NCBI GenBank assembly: GCA_037176905.1 | Contig: JBBBWG010030021.1 | Location: 18,512 to 49,056, forward strand | Source: Azolla pinnata | Lineage: Eukaryota > Streptophyta > Polypodiopsida > Salviniales > Salviniaceae | Reading direction: 5' to 3' | DNA length: 30,545 nucleotides | Part shown: in pieces, positions 1-11,157 of the stretch | Layout: every line of letters starts with the position of its first letter | Position numbering within the stretch: the stretch's first letter is position 1 | Made by a program: the position numbers and the translations under genes | The notes under the pieces: generated by a model | What the model saw: the letters and a program-made list of their open reading frames with translations, nothing else | Told to the model about the DNA's origin: nothing | Database searches by the model: none

Positions 1-987
1 GCAGGTGCTATATCAAAACAGAGCTTTCTACAAAACAGAGGAAACAAAAACTTCCTAGCCATATCTCAACAGTAGATAGATCATGTATACACCACTTGGT
101 TGTGTGGTAGTGGCAGCAACAGTAGCGGTATTAGCAGTGATAGTGGTAGTAGTAGCATAGTAGTGATAGTGGTGGTAGTGGTGGTAAAAAATTCAATATA
201 CAAGTTGAAGGAGTTTATGGCATAGTTGACGTGCATGGCATTACCTCCGTTTTCACCTCCACGTTGATCACAATACGGGCAGGTAATGGAATACCTCGCA
301 GAAACCTGCAAATCTTAATAAAAGCAAGTAAAAGTGAATTGATCTCCATGAGATCTTAACACTGCAAAGAAAAAAGAGGAAGGTTGTATGATTTCAACAT
401 ACTGAATCCTGCAGCGAAAACCCCTGTGGCCCTGTGTACCATTTGGAAAATTCTTTTATGGGCGTAGTATCACAGATTTGCATATCAAACTACGCTATGC
501 CTAATTTTTATAGCAAGGCATTAGATTTCTCTATATGCAACTATATTGGAATCAGATTCATAAGCTTAATAATCAAATGGAACTTGCAATTGCTTGCATA
601 ATACAAAACTAAACTAAAGAGTGAGCTTGGAGAAGTAAGTTCAATCTATTCATAGCTACAATGGAATCAGTCTAATGTCTCTATCAACAAAACAAAGTAC
701 AGATTCCACTACGAAAAACACATAGGGAAATCCTACAACAGGAAGGCATTTTCCTAGAGAATTGGCCTAGCCCTTGAAGCATCTTGGCTTTGACTACATT
801 CAAATCTTGCAAGAAGAAAACTTGCATTCGGCATATCTAGCACTTTTCTAGAACAGCCATGCCAGTAAATAATATCTGTCCAAATGCGATCACTCTGACA
901 TGATCTAAGTAAACTTGCCGATGAGAGCTACATCCATATTAAGCCAAGTCTGCCAATTCTCTCTACCTCTCCTTTCTCTCTAAGAGA
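1..987. other. 3' flank of the hnRNP gene; no other gene seen
   Basis: This stretch lies downstream of the stop codon of the minus-strand hnRNP gene and probably holds its 3' UTR and terminator region. No open frame in it shows a recognisable domain or coding character. Its only distinct structure is a GTA/GTG trinucleotide tract near 103-187. I saw no clear AATAAA-type polyadenylation signal on the minus strand, so the transcript end is undefined. Confidence 0.5.
103..187. repeat. imperfect GTA/GTG trinucleotide repeat
   Basis: The plus strand is a run of GTA, GTG, GCA and ATA triplets built on a GTR pattern, for example gtagtagtagcatagtag and gtggtggtagtggtgg. On the minus strand it gives a long threonine run in one frame. 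That frame has no other coding character, so I read this as a degenerate microsatellite and not as a gene. Confidence 0.6.
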
Positions 988-3663
988 TCACCTGCCATAA
1001 GGATGGTATCGACCACTACTATATCCACGGCCACTACCACCATAACCACCACCACTACCTCCACCACCATAAACATTACCATAACCAGATCCTGAAGCAC
1101 CATAGCCTGCATAATTGTAGCCCATCCCACCGTAACCATCATCCACATCACCACCAAATCCATAGAAACCTCCATAACCACTATTACCATAACCATATGC
1201 TGCCCCATATGCGTATCCCCCTCCAGGTCTTCCATCGCCCCTATAAGGTCCGCCTCCTCCTCCATAATAAGGCGCAGGCACGGGACCGCCACCATAACCT
1301 CCATAATACCCAGAATTTCCATCATAACCAGAACCTCCCCTTCCTCTTCGAGGCCCACCCCTGTCATAACTAGCTGGAGCATCATCTCCTCTCTTTGGTT
1401 CTGCCTTTTTTATTTCAACCTGTACAAATTCAATAGAAACCACTTCTATTACCTACTACAAGAAAGAAAAGCATGAATTGATATTATGAATATCACTCGC
1501 ATGACAACGTTTGCTTACCTGCTTACCATCAATATCATGCATGTTTCCATGACTCAATAGATCCTCCACTGACTGTTCGCTTTCAAAGGTTACAAAACCA
1601 AAACCACGAGATCTTCCAGTGCTATGATCTTGCATTATTTGACATTCAGCCACCTTTCCAAATTTCTCGAAAAAACTTTTGAATTCATCTGCATGGTAAG
1701 ATCTAATACACGTTTAACAAGGTAATGTTGAATTCTTTATAGCTACATTTTTCCCTTTAGATGAATGATGTTACGTGACTAGAAAATAACATGAAGGAAT
1801 TGATGCATCTTGCCTTCTGTCATTGAGGTCTTCAATCCACCAACAAAGACCTTCTTTGTCTTTGGTCCTTTTGTCAATGTAGGGGTCACTTCACGTGGCA
1901 CTGTTGGTTTCGCTTCAACCTACCATGAGAATAATGTTTAGAATCAGAATTGATGGGGAGCAATCTTAATACTCAAAAGCTCTTGCATACCATTTTGCCA
2001 TCCAGGATGTGAGTGTCTTTCAAAGCAACATCAACAACTGAAGGATCAGCAAATGTGACAAAACCAAACCCTCGAGGATGACCAGTGCTTCGATTTTTCA
2101 TTATAACAGAATCTATGATCTCCCCATACTTCTTGAAATGGCGTGTGAGCATCTCTGGAAGGGTGATATGACAATATAAGGATCAAACTCAAAGAGATAC
2201 ATAAGAGAAATTAAACCAAGTTCTTACCTGTAGTTGTGCCCCTCGTCAAACCACCAATAAAGATCTTACCCCTGAAAACAACAGGAGAAAAACCTCATGA
2301 CACGAATACTAAACAATTAAAATTGACATCATAAGAGTCTGATACACTGATTCCAAACATCACAGCTACAATAAATTTGATGCAAAAAAGCATTTCAGTC
2401 TTTTGTATAACCAGAGAAGGCTAATGCAGAGAAAGCGCTGCATGGCCATAATGATTAGGCCAGTCTCTATATAAATATATGACAAAAGAACTGATGTCCA
2501 TATTATCGTGAACATGGAGTGTGATTAAGCCATCTTCTGGAGGACGTGATACAATGTCCTTCAAAGCCTCGCATGGTTCAAATAGATATTAACATGAATA
2601 AAAACAGATCATTCTTGAACACAACGTGTTTAAGGCTCTTTTTAACACAAAAAGAAACAGAACAAAGGCAGGGTTTCAAGGGGAGCGAAGATGCAAAGTC
2701 AAAATTGTTTCAAAGTAAAAGAAGTGCCAGTTTGAGCGTGCATTTCTTCAGATAAGATTTCAAATTTAAAGAGGATTGACTGCAACGACAAATAACCAGG
2801 TTAGATTTCCACACGAAGAATCAGAAATATTTAAGTTTCCCAGCCACAATACGACGAATAAAGAATGAGAACGCTTACCCAGAACTGCTGCTCCCCTCTC
2901 TGGTAGAATCCTTGCGAGCAGAAGATGTCTGAGCCTCGTTAATGTCTCCGTTTGGCATTTCTCCATCATTCTGCATGGCATTCTCTTGATCTCCTTCTGG
3001 TTTTTCCGCATTTTCCTTCTCTGCGTTCTCTTCGTCTGCATCCTTTCCCGTTTCCTTTTCTTTGCTAGCTAATACATCTTCTTGCCCTTCATCTGCTCCT
3101 ACTTCATGCCCTGCAAGATCCTCCTCGCCGTCAAAATGTAGATCATCTCCTTCCGCAAGACCTAGACCTTCATCGTCTTCCTCGAGTCCTAGACCTTCTC
3201 TGTCGAGCCCTAGATCGTCTGTTTCGAGACCTAAATCGTCTCTCCCAGCCTCCAAATCCTCTCTTTGGAATCCTAAATCGTCTTCCACGGACTCCAGATC
3301 TTCTTCTTCGATGCCTAAATGGTCTTCTCTGATGCTCGCGCCTTCCTCGTTACCAACTTCAGAAGCAACGGTGCGTTCCGCATCTTCTTGTGCAAGTATC
3401 GAGTCCGCTGAACGGTTTGCAATCTCGGAAGCAAGGGAAGGATGGGGAGAATATGAAGAATTTTCTCTTACCTCCGTTTCACGACTGATTCCAGCTTCCC
3501 CTGCCTCGTCTTCGGTGTCTTTCAAGAGCTTGTCTTCATCTTCTTCGGGAAGCGATCGAGGGATGAGATCTTGACCCGGAAGAGGAGACGCTTCGTGCAC
3601 TTTCTTGGCTTTCTTGGCTGCAGGCGAAGAAGAAGCTTTCTTTCCCTTACGAGCGGGTGCCAT
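988..3663 (-). CDS. HLP1-type hnRNP, two RRMs plus Gly/Tyr-rich tail
   Basis: Coding exons (minus strand, high to low): 3663-2879, 2271-2228, 2154-1991, 1919-1814, 1688-1519 and 1419-988. They total 1701 nt (566 aa) and the phases agree at every junction. The start is the first in-frame ATG (MAPARKGKK). Residues 1-21 are basic and NLS-like. Residues of about 30-260 are very acidic, with DDLG/EDL repeats. RRM1 (about 263-333) has RNP2 KIFIGGL and RNP1 RGFGFVTF. RRM2 (about 354-428) has KVFVGGL and RGFGFVTF. The tail (about 430-566) is Gly/Tyr/Arg-rich and ends RYHPYGR. The RRM segments recall Arabidopsis HLP1 (At5g40490), a nuclear hnRNP linked to alternative polyadenylation and flowering; this role is inferred by homology. 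The intron 1813-1689 has a GC donor. The acidic half is not a feature I know from the Arabidopsis members. Confidence 0.92.
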
Positions 3664-3745
3664 GGAAGCTCGAGAGTTCTCTCGCTCCTGCGCTGGGCCT
3701 GCCTGGTCTGCGGCAAAAGATGCAGGCGGAGGAAGACGGGGCAAG

Positions 3746-3754
3746 AAACCCTAG
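3746..3754. promoter_or_regulatory. telo-box (AAACCCTAG)
   Basis: The plus strand reads AAACCCTAG, so the hnRNP transcript strand carries the reverse complement just upstream of its start codon. Telo-boxes are common in promoters and leaders of plant translation and RNA-processing genes. No second element (for example a site II motif) was identified beside it. Confidence 0.4.
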
Positions 3755-3777
3755 AATACGTTTTCTTCTGTTCGCAT
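3751..3777 (-). other. candidate upstream ORF in the hnRNP 5' leader
   Basis: An ATG at 3777-3775 opens an 8-codon frame (MRTEENVF) closed by TAG at 3753-3751. It lies 87 nt upstream of the hnRNP start and downstream of the TATA-like box, so it should be in the mRNA if transcription starts near 3830. The effect on translation is inferred. Confidence 0.35.
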
Positions 3778-3853
3778 CTTCCTCCGGAGATCTGTTTCTG
3801 TGTTGTTTCTTTTTCTACGCAGTTTCTATAGCAGAATAGTTAGTACCTTTGCT

Positions 3854-3861
3854 TATTTATA
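3854..3861 (-). promoter_or_regulatory. TATA box of the hnRNP gene
   Basis: The minus strand reads TATAAATA about 190 nt upstream of the hnRNP ATG. A start 25-35 nt downstream (about 3825-3830) would give a leader of roughly 160 nt. The match to the plant TATA consensus is good; the transcription start itself is inferred. Confidence 0.5.
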
Positions 3862-5246
3862 GACTGCCCCTGCGAAGACCACTTTTGTCATCAGCTGAAA
3901 TTACATAAAACTACCATTCCGGTTCAACACCAGTCTTTTACCGTGATTACTGTTGTCCGCTACTATATTTCGCGGGGATGACGATCGTATCCGTTTCATT
4001 TGTGTTTGTATATATATATATACAATACAACGGTTGAATGATCTCGCGTGAGATCTATAGGTATGCCTCGAATAGATTCTAGGATTTTCGATTGTGAGTT
4101 GATGACCATCAGAGATTCTTTTGTGTATTGTTTGCGCCGCTTATGGGTCCAGAACATCGTATCCTTGTCTACAAATTGCGATCACGACTAGAATAAGCGG
4201 ATGTGTTTTCAAGATGTTCGAGTTTTGAAACTTTTAACAAAAGCTTAATTCCTTATTTCTACGTTTGTTTGATAGGATGCATTTAGATGTTTGTGCTCTT
4301 ATGTGCACATCGTTCAAGTGGCATGCCATTGATCATCTTAAACCGGCCGGCTTTCAAACTACCCACTATTATATCGATACAAAGATATCCACTCAGTATT
4401 TATTTGACCTTGTAATGGGCATATACAAAAGGTCGTTGTCCTTATAAAGATTTGATAATGAGCATGCATGAGACTATTACCATTATACATAGACAATAGA
4501 TTGTCTTGTTGAAACAATTCATAATACAGGGTCTGTTCCTTATGTAACGATGGTTGTTCATCATATAGGTATAGTCTACATTCAGATTGGTAGAAACCGT
4601 GATTTAAGTGTGCGTGTCGCGGGGAAGTCATTGAAATCCTTTTAATGTAATCCCAACAACATAACATTTTCCTTGATTGGTCCCTATCCATTCATAGGGG
4701 AGTACATATACAATAGGAACCATGATTGGATATATGTCATGGCTTAAAAATAATAAGTACATGCAAAGTACATTCATTGACTATCTTAATAAAAAATGTA
4801 GATAGAAAGATTGACAAAAACGAATCATATGGATTCGGTGGAATGAAAACGCGGGCCTTAACCAAAATTCAAAGAGAAGTGCAGTTTACAAAAAAGACCG
4901 AGAGAGGGGAAATAGAATCAAGCCTTAATATTGTTCTAATGTTTGAGAAGACGAGAGCAAGCCCTAAAACATCATCCTATACGTTCAGTTATCGTTAGAA
5001 GCAGTGGTTCGGTTCGAAGAATCATTGCAATGCTTTCGTTAAGGTCCGATTTTCGTTTCGCAAAGCTCCAATTCCTATTCAAGTCTCCCGACTACTTCCC
5101 ATGCTCCCTATTCTCTCATACGTTCGGCAATCATCCGAGATTTTTCACCGACAACTTCTTCAATGTCCCTAGATCTTTGATTCTCTCCCAGAACAAGATC
5201 TCTGATTCAGGGTAAAAAATGCCCTTAGGGTGTTCCATTATTTTAG

Positions 5247-5278
5247 CCATGGTTAAAAATTTACTTAACCATGGTTAA
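5247..5278. repeat. short inverted repeat around CCATGG
   Basis: CCATGGTTAA (5247-5256) and TTAACCATGG (5265-5274) form a perfect 10-bp stem with an 8-nt loop. The right arm also sits in the palindrome TTAACCATGGTTAA (5265-5278). It lies about 140 bp before the eIF2D start. It could be a protein-binding palindrome or a relic of a small inverted-repeat element. Confidence 0.5.
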
Positions 5279-5306
5279 GTTAAAAGACCAAAGTTTTCAT
5301 GCCGAA

Positions 5307-5365
5307 GACGATGACGAAGACGAAGACGAAGACGCGTAGCCATAGCCATAGCCATAGCCATAGCC
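5307..5365 (+). repeat. two hexanucleotide tandem repeats in the eIF2D leader
   Basis: A GACGAA-type repeat (about 5307-5333) is followed at once by an AGCCAT repeat of about five units (about 5338-5365). Both lie 50-110 nt upstream of the eIF2D ATG, probably in its 5' leader. They encode KTKTKT and SHSHSH in an upstream frame that begins at 5299. Confidence 0.65.
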
Positions 5366-5414
5366 AGAGCAGCCAGAGCCAAGCCGACGAGGAGCGGACA
5401 AAGCTTCCTAAACC

Positions 5415-8400
5415 ATGTTCAAAAAGCCGAGCGAAGTTCGAGCTCATCAGAGGATCTCAGGAGCTGATCGGAAGAAGCTTCGTCGCTCCCTCAGAGATCG
5501 ATTCGTTCACGCTTCCGATGCAGATTTGGACCTCGTCTTTCCTCCCAAGGTAATCGGACGCCGGTAAATATGGAGAAAAACGAGGAGGGGTGCATTGTCG
5601 CATTTGCATTTTCTGAAGCTTTCTTTCTTTGGCATAGCAAATATCGTGTAACAAAAATTCGTTTCCTCGCTCTTGCTTCGAATTCCTGTTAGTTGTTTGG
5701 TGATGATCTCTCACGCAACTGCATAATCATCTGGGAAATAAAATCTCATATCCTGATTGCAATCTCATGTGGCGCCGATTCTCCACATCCCGCGTTAACT
5801 AAAATGTGTTGCATCCTTCTGAAACATCAATGTTTTCCTCCTTTTGTTTTCTTGATATGCTCTCATATGGGAGGGAACTTCAACAAATTAGATTTTTTAC
5901 TTTATCTGGTTCCAAAATTTAAACTTTATTCTACCTCTCCATGTAACCTCAACGTAAGCGTTTCTTTTCCTGCATCCCGAATCAGCAACCTTGTAATATT
6001 CCTGTTTTATGTCTGATGCTCAAGAAATCCTTAATATAGCTTATCTTATCCAACAAAATTAATTGTTATTGCTTGCATTTATATATGAAGGAAATTATTT
6101 CCTCGCATTTGACCTCGCATTCTTTTCTTATTTTCAATGGAGTACGTCCCTTATCATTTGGTTTAGTGCACAACTCAAGGGCCGGCCTCCTCATGAAAGA
6201 TAGAAAATCTAGTCTATTCTATAGTGATGATTGGAACTTTTCAGTAGCTACACGTGTTACATAGGTATCACTGTATTTTTTTTTCCTGAATTTTTTTCAT
6301 ATAGCCTTTATTCAGGCCCTTAACATTCATGTTTCTGTGTCTTGTTCAGCTCATATTTTCTCCTAATTTTCTTCATGGTGTTTTGAAACATAGGCAGATG
6401 TTGCTGTGGTGAAATTAGCGAATCGAGTTTGTGTCTATGGTGTGGAAGGAGAGCCTCCTCTTCTCTTTGATCTTGATGGAAGAGGCAATGATATTTTTCC
6501 AACAGGTGAATTTCCAAAGGAGGAAACTAAGTTTGATTCTCTTTTCACTGTGCACCTAGTTAGATCAAGCATTTAGGAATAGGTATCTATGTTTCTTCTA
6601 TTCCAAAATTCGGGTCATGTTGTTTAGCTACATTGTTCTTTACATCAGCATGCAACAACTATACAATCTCTCTTTCAAAATCTAGCTCGTACTAGTGTTT
6701 GATTTGTTTTAAGTGTGATATACTTGTGTCCATACCACTAATGGAACACATCTATACCTATATCCATATATCTATTTCTGTCTATCAAATTTTATATATA
6801 CATAAATACATATGTATGCATTCTTATTGTATATCTGTCAATGGCTGATGCCATTATTATGAATGTGTTTGCTTTGGATAAAACAGTATATGCACTCTGG
6901 AAGGCTCCATCCCTTTTACCCTCATTTGTGCTCAAAGGAGGCGAGGTGTCCAGATATGTACTTGGTGGTGCAGATTTGATGTTTCCTGGTATTCATATTC
7001 CTCCCGAAGGCCTTCCATCGTTTGCAGCTGGAGAGGCATGGGCTGTGAAGGTTCCTGGGAATGCATCTCCTATTGCTGTAAGTATCTATCTCATTAATTG
7101 AGTAAAATTCTAAATGGTTAAATTCACCCTGATTTGGAGTCATGATTCAGGTGGGCATAACAACTATGAGCAGTTCTGAAGCAGTGAAAGCAGGACTTCG
7201 TGGGAAAGCATTGCGCATAACTCATTATTACAGGGATTCACTATGGTAAGGATATGTGTTTAGAGAGAGGAAGGGGGGAATGGTCTATATCGAATCATCC
7301 ATAATAAAAAGAAATGGAGGTTAAAGACGCAAAGTAAAAAAATAAAGGAGTGATATATGAGAAGATATATTGTGTGACAAACTTTAAAAAATAATCATGA
7401 TATGGAAACTTTCATCTCCATCGATGCACAAGATCAAATGGGGTTGAAGTCAATGTCAGGGCAGGTGTTGCTCTTGACCTCGCTATAAGTGTTAACCCAA
7501 CCTTGAGGTGAATTTAAACCCAGAGACTTAAGGATGTCTTGTTTTTTTTTGATTCTATGCTTTCGTGAGTAAGAGGCTTTGTGTTACAGGTGTCTCCATG
7601 ATCTTGCTGCATCCCACCTTGTAAAAAGCTGTGTAGTTGGGCATTGTTTAAGAATAGAGCGATTAACATGAAGATTTTGTAGTTTACCCTCTCTATATTT
7701 TTTTAGCTCAAGGATATATTTGAGGTGAGCATGGATTGTGATAGGGTGGGTGAGGGTCCAAGAATGTGTGTGTTTTTGCTCTATTCTCTTTGTAAGATGG
7801 GCATCTACACGTAAAGTGCTCCTCACTCCTTTCTTGGCCACTTGAAGCTCAAAAGTTTTTCACTCATAAAGGGATTATACCAAGAGGTTCTATTAATCTA
7901 CTCATGAAGGGATTTTACCAAGGGTTATTATTGCTTCACTCATAACGGGATTTTAAAATGCTTCCAAATCTCCTTGAATAATCTATCTTGTGATTGTTTA
8001 GGCGTCATATGAATAAATGTAATGGTTCAGAAAATTGCTTTTACCACTAACACAGGGGGTTAAGAAAATTTTTGCTCAGATGGGTCACCATCAATAATAT
8101 CATGACTAATGGTCACTCTCACTGCATATATGATAAAACTCTTGGTGTCCATTGCATATATAAGTGAACCGGTAACTAACGTGCCAATTAGTTATTGCTT
8201 TGTTTGTGGCTCTCAAAAGTTTTTGTGGTGATACTGCCTCGAATAAAGAGGAGATGCATATTTTTTTTGTTAGTCAACCTCTTGTTAATTGTGTCATATA
8301 GAATTGACTTATTTGTGTTGTAGATAAGACTCCTATATATAATCCAATCACTTCAACATTTCTACTAAAGAATATAAGAGTAGGAGTCGTCATCCACTAT

Positions 8401-11157
8401 AGAACAATATAATCTATGTTCAAAGTTTTTGCTTGATCAATTAAACACCTAAGTGTACAATATGATTGTTAATCGAGAATAATAGTCTGAAAAAGTAACT
8501 TATTTAGATTTTTGTAGACCAATTACATTCAAGTAACAACAAAGCTTTACATTGGTCACCACTTGGTATTATTTGACTAGTATGTAGCCAACCATAATAA
8601 TCTTTTAAGTATTGGGGTAAATGGAGTCCCCTCCGCTCTATCCTTTGTGCTCTGTCCTTTGGGAGCTAGAAATATGTGAGGCGATCTATATATACACTAT
8701 CCATTAGCCAACCATAATGGTCCTGTATGGATTCAGGGCCATAAACTTCCTTCATTTATGAATAGAGGCCACAATATTCACCATCCACTATGATGTACCC
8801 CCTATACTTGTAGTGAAGAGTGAGAATTGTAGATGGTTTCTCTTGTTAGATGTAACCTTATGTCATCACGACCTGTCTGTCATGCTGAAGCAGCAATGTG
8901 CTCTATCCTTTGTGCAGGGAATCAGCTGAAGGGCGCTATGTTCCGAATGCTGGATTCCTTGAAGATATGGTAACCAGAGATCCTGAGTTTGTGAAGGGAG
9001 ATTCAGTTGAAGAACTATCTGATGAGGACAATACAGATTCACATGATGACGACAATGGTGCTATTATTGAGCAAGAGGAAGAAAATTCTAGAGTAAATGA
9101 AGTCATAGGTTTAACCCATCAGGAAGCCTCCGATGAAGGTCCAAGCAAAGCTAATGTGGAGAGCTTAATTACTGGAATTGACACTGTTAAAATTGATGAT
9201 AATCCTACAGATGAGGATTCAGCAACAGAAACACCAATGACTATGGAAGAGGTAGATGCTCTTTTGGATGCCTGTATGTTACAGGCTCTTCATACGACTG
9301 TCAAAGAAAAAGATCTACCCATCCCAGGCAGCACTTTTTGGTAAGTCCTTCTGTACAATATTCATGTATAGTAAATGTGGTCATGTTAGCACAATGTATT
9401 TTAGAATGGACGCTTTGTTGCTTGAACAAGATTTTTTCAAATATTTGCTTTGATTAGCTTCTCTGTATCATATCCATGCGCAATATGTGCACGCTCGTTA
9501 TGTTTTTTTTTATTGGTCAGAGTTATCATTATATTAAGGGGAGTTCAATGCATATCATTACGCATTTCTTTGTTTCCACAGATGTGTCAAGTTTTTTTTG
9601 TTTCCCTGGCATCCATAGTCAACCACTTCAAGTGAGAAGTCAATGACGTTATAATGTAATTCCTGAGGTAATACATAGGAAAAAGGGGATGAATCCACCA
9701 TCCTATTGCTCAGAAACAAAGGACACACAGGGAAGCTTAGGGATAATTTTGAAAATAAAGGAAAAACTGGTGCATTTTTTCAGATTTCCTCTTTTTGAGT
9801 GGGAATCAAAGAATTTTGTTAGAGGTTGTCTTTTACTTATTTTGTTCCGTCTTGAAACAGGTCTGGCCATATATTACCTTGTAGGCCTACTGGAGTAACC
9901 TTGGATTTAAAAAAATCATCTCACAAGAAACTTTCAAAGTGGCTCCAATCCAAGTCGTCAATTGGTCTGGTATGACATTGGCTGACTGTTACTCTACTAT
10001 GGCTTAAGAATATGTAGAATGGTTATTGGGAGACCTTAATTGCTCAATCTGCTTTCTGTTGTATAAATGTCTAGAATATTGATTTATCAGTCTAGTTTGG
10101 AAACACTTGAAAGACAATACTTCGAGTCATATTGTACTTAAAATTTCACACCCACTACTTCAATCAGTTATATCAAAGCTTATTTCAAAGTTCACTTCTC
10201 TTCTACTTCGTATCATGTCTGTGTAGCTTCAACTGATGAATTCATTACTATTTTGACAAGTAAGGGGTATGCATGGTCACATGGAATGTCTTGTTTTTTG
10301 AAATGCAGATTTCAACAAAAGAAGACAAACATCGGAAAGAGGTTATGTTACTTGGATTCAATCGCGGGCATCCTGATTTTCTATCATTCAAGCCAGCAAA
10401 GAAGGTTCAGGTTCAAGAAGCAAATCCACCGCCTGTAGTGAAGGATGGACAAACATCAAGTGGGCAAGTAGAAATCATGGAAATCTGGAAATGTAGTTCC
10501 CATGTTATTCCAATATTTGAGGCAGTTGGTGCTGACACAAACAGATTATACACAGCATCAGAGGCAAAAGATATTGCATTTTCTTATGTAGAAAAAGGAA
10601 ACCTTGTATCACCAAATGATAATTCTGTAGTTGTGCTTGATGCATCATTATGTGATGCATTATATAAAGGCATAATCAAGAAGGGGAATAGCTATCCAAC
10701 ACATATACATAAAAAAGATCTAGGTAGTTCATTTCTGAATCGGATGCAAGCCCATTTTAAGGTTGTAAGGGGCTCCGAATCAGCACTTCGGAAAGGATCA
10801 ATTAAGAGTGTGCAGATAATGACCGAGAGACGACAAGGAAGTAAAAAAGTTACAAGAGTGTCAGGAATGGAAGCTTTCCTTGTCGATGCAGATGCACTAG
10901 CAAATGAACTGCAAAAGAAGTTTGCTTGTAGCACTTCAGTTGCTGAGTTACCTGGTAAATTCTCTTTTCTTTCTTTCTTCTCCTTGATGGCCTACTTTTG
11001 TTGTGTGTCATCTAACATATTTGAGAACATAACAGGGAAAAAAGGCCAGTATGAGGTCTTCGTACAAGGTGGTGTCATCGAGGATCTTGGGAAACACCTT
11101 GTTCAACAATATGGCATACCTAAGAAGTACATAGAAATCCTGGATAAAACAAAGTGA
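5415..11157 (+). CDS. EIF2D: eukaryotic translation initiation factor 2D (eIF2D, ligatin)
   Basis: Coding exons: 5415-5549, 6394-6505, 6887-7077, 7151-7245, 8918-9340, 9861-9969, 10309-10954 and 11036-11157. They total 1833 nt (610 aa), all with GT-AG introns and matching phases. eIF2D can place initiator tRNA in the ribosomal P site independently of eIF2 and acts in recycling of 40S subunits. The start MFKKPSE matches the conserved N-terminus. Residues 1-85 form the MCTS1-like domain (VYGVEGE). A PUA domain follows (about 95-175; LMFPGI, HYYRDSLW). Residues of about 190-300 are an acidic linker. A SWIB/MDM2-type region begins near 409 (VEIMEIWK), and an SUI1/eIF1-like domain occupies about 519-605, ending YIEILDKTK. 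Intron 4 (1672 bp) holds repeats; intron 7 is an in-frame 81-mer with no stop. An out-of-frame upstream ORF overlaps the start. Confidence 0.95.
7863..7976. repeat. three 38-bp tandem repeat units in eIF2D intron 4
   Basis: Copies start at 7863, 7901 and 7939, exactly 38 bp apart. Each opens with CTCAT(A/G)A(A/C)GGGATT and drifts toward its end; the third copy is the most diverged. No coding potential was seen. The exact spacing argues for tandem duplication. Confidence 0.65.

Larger units (their letters stand above)
3870..5414. other. divergent intergenic region between hnRNP and eIF2D
   Basis: This is about 1.5 kb of AT-rich DNA between two genes reading away from each other, so it should hold the eIF2D promoter and distal hnRNP promoter. 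It contains a short (TA)n tract near 4012-4022, a hairpin at 5247-5274, and hexanucleotide repeats at 5307-5365. A 61-codon frame at 5030-5215 resembles an organelle presequence but is not joined to anything recognisable. I see no gene between 4000 and 5000. Confidence 0.5.

Noticed and set aside
963-1385. 140-codon Met/Val-rich minus-strand frame
   Set aside because: It is the shifted frame of the Gly-rich last exon of the hnRNP gene.
3062-3574. 170-codon Ser/Pro-rich plus-strand frame
   Set aside because: It is antisense to the acidic first exon of the hnRNP gene; the Ser/Pro richness is a mirror of the GAA/GAG codons on the real strand.
2875-3744. longer hnRNP N-terminus starting upstream of 3663
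   Set aside because: The frame is open to 3744, but its first codon is TTG; the first in-frame ATG is at 3663.
7863-7976. CRISPR-like regularly spaced repeats
   Set aside because: Three diverged tandem units in a plant intron, without distinct spacers; not a CRISPR array.
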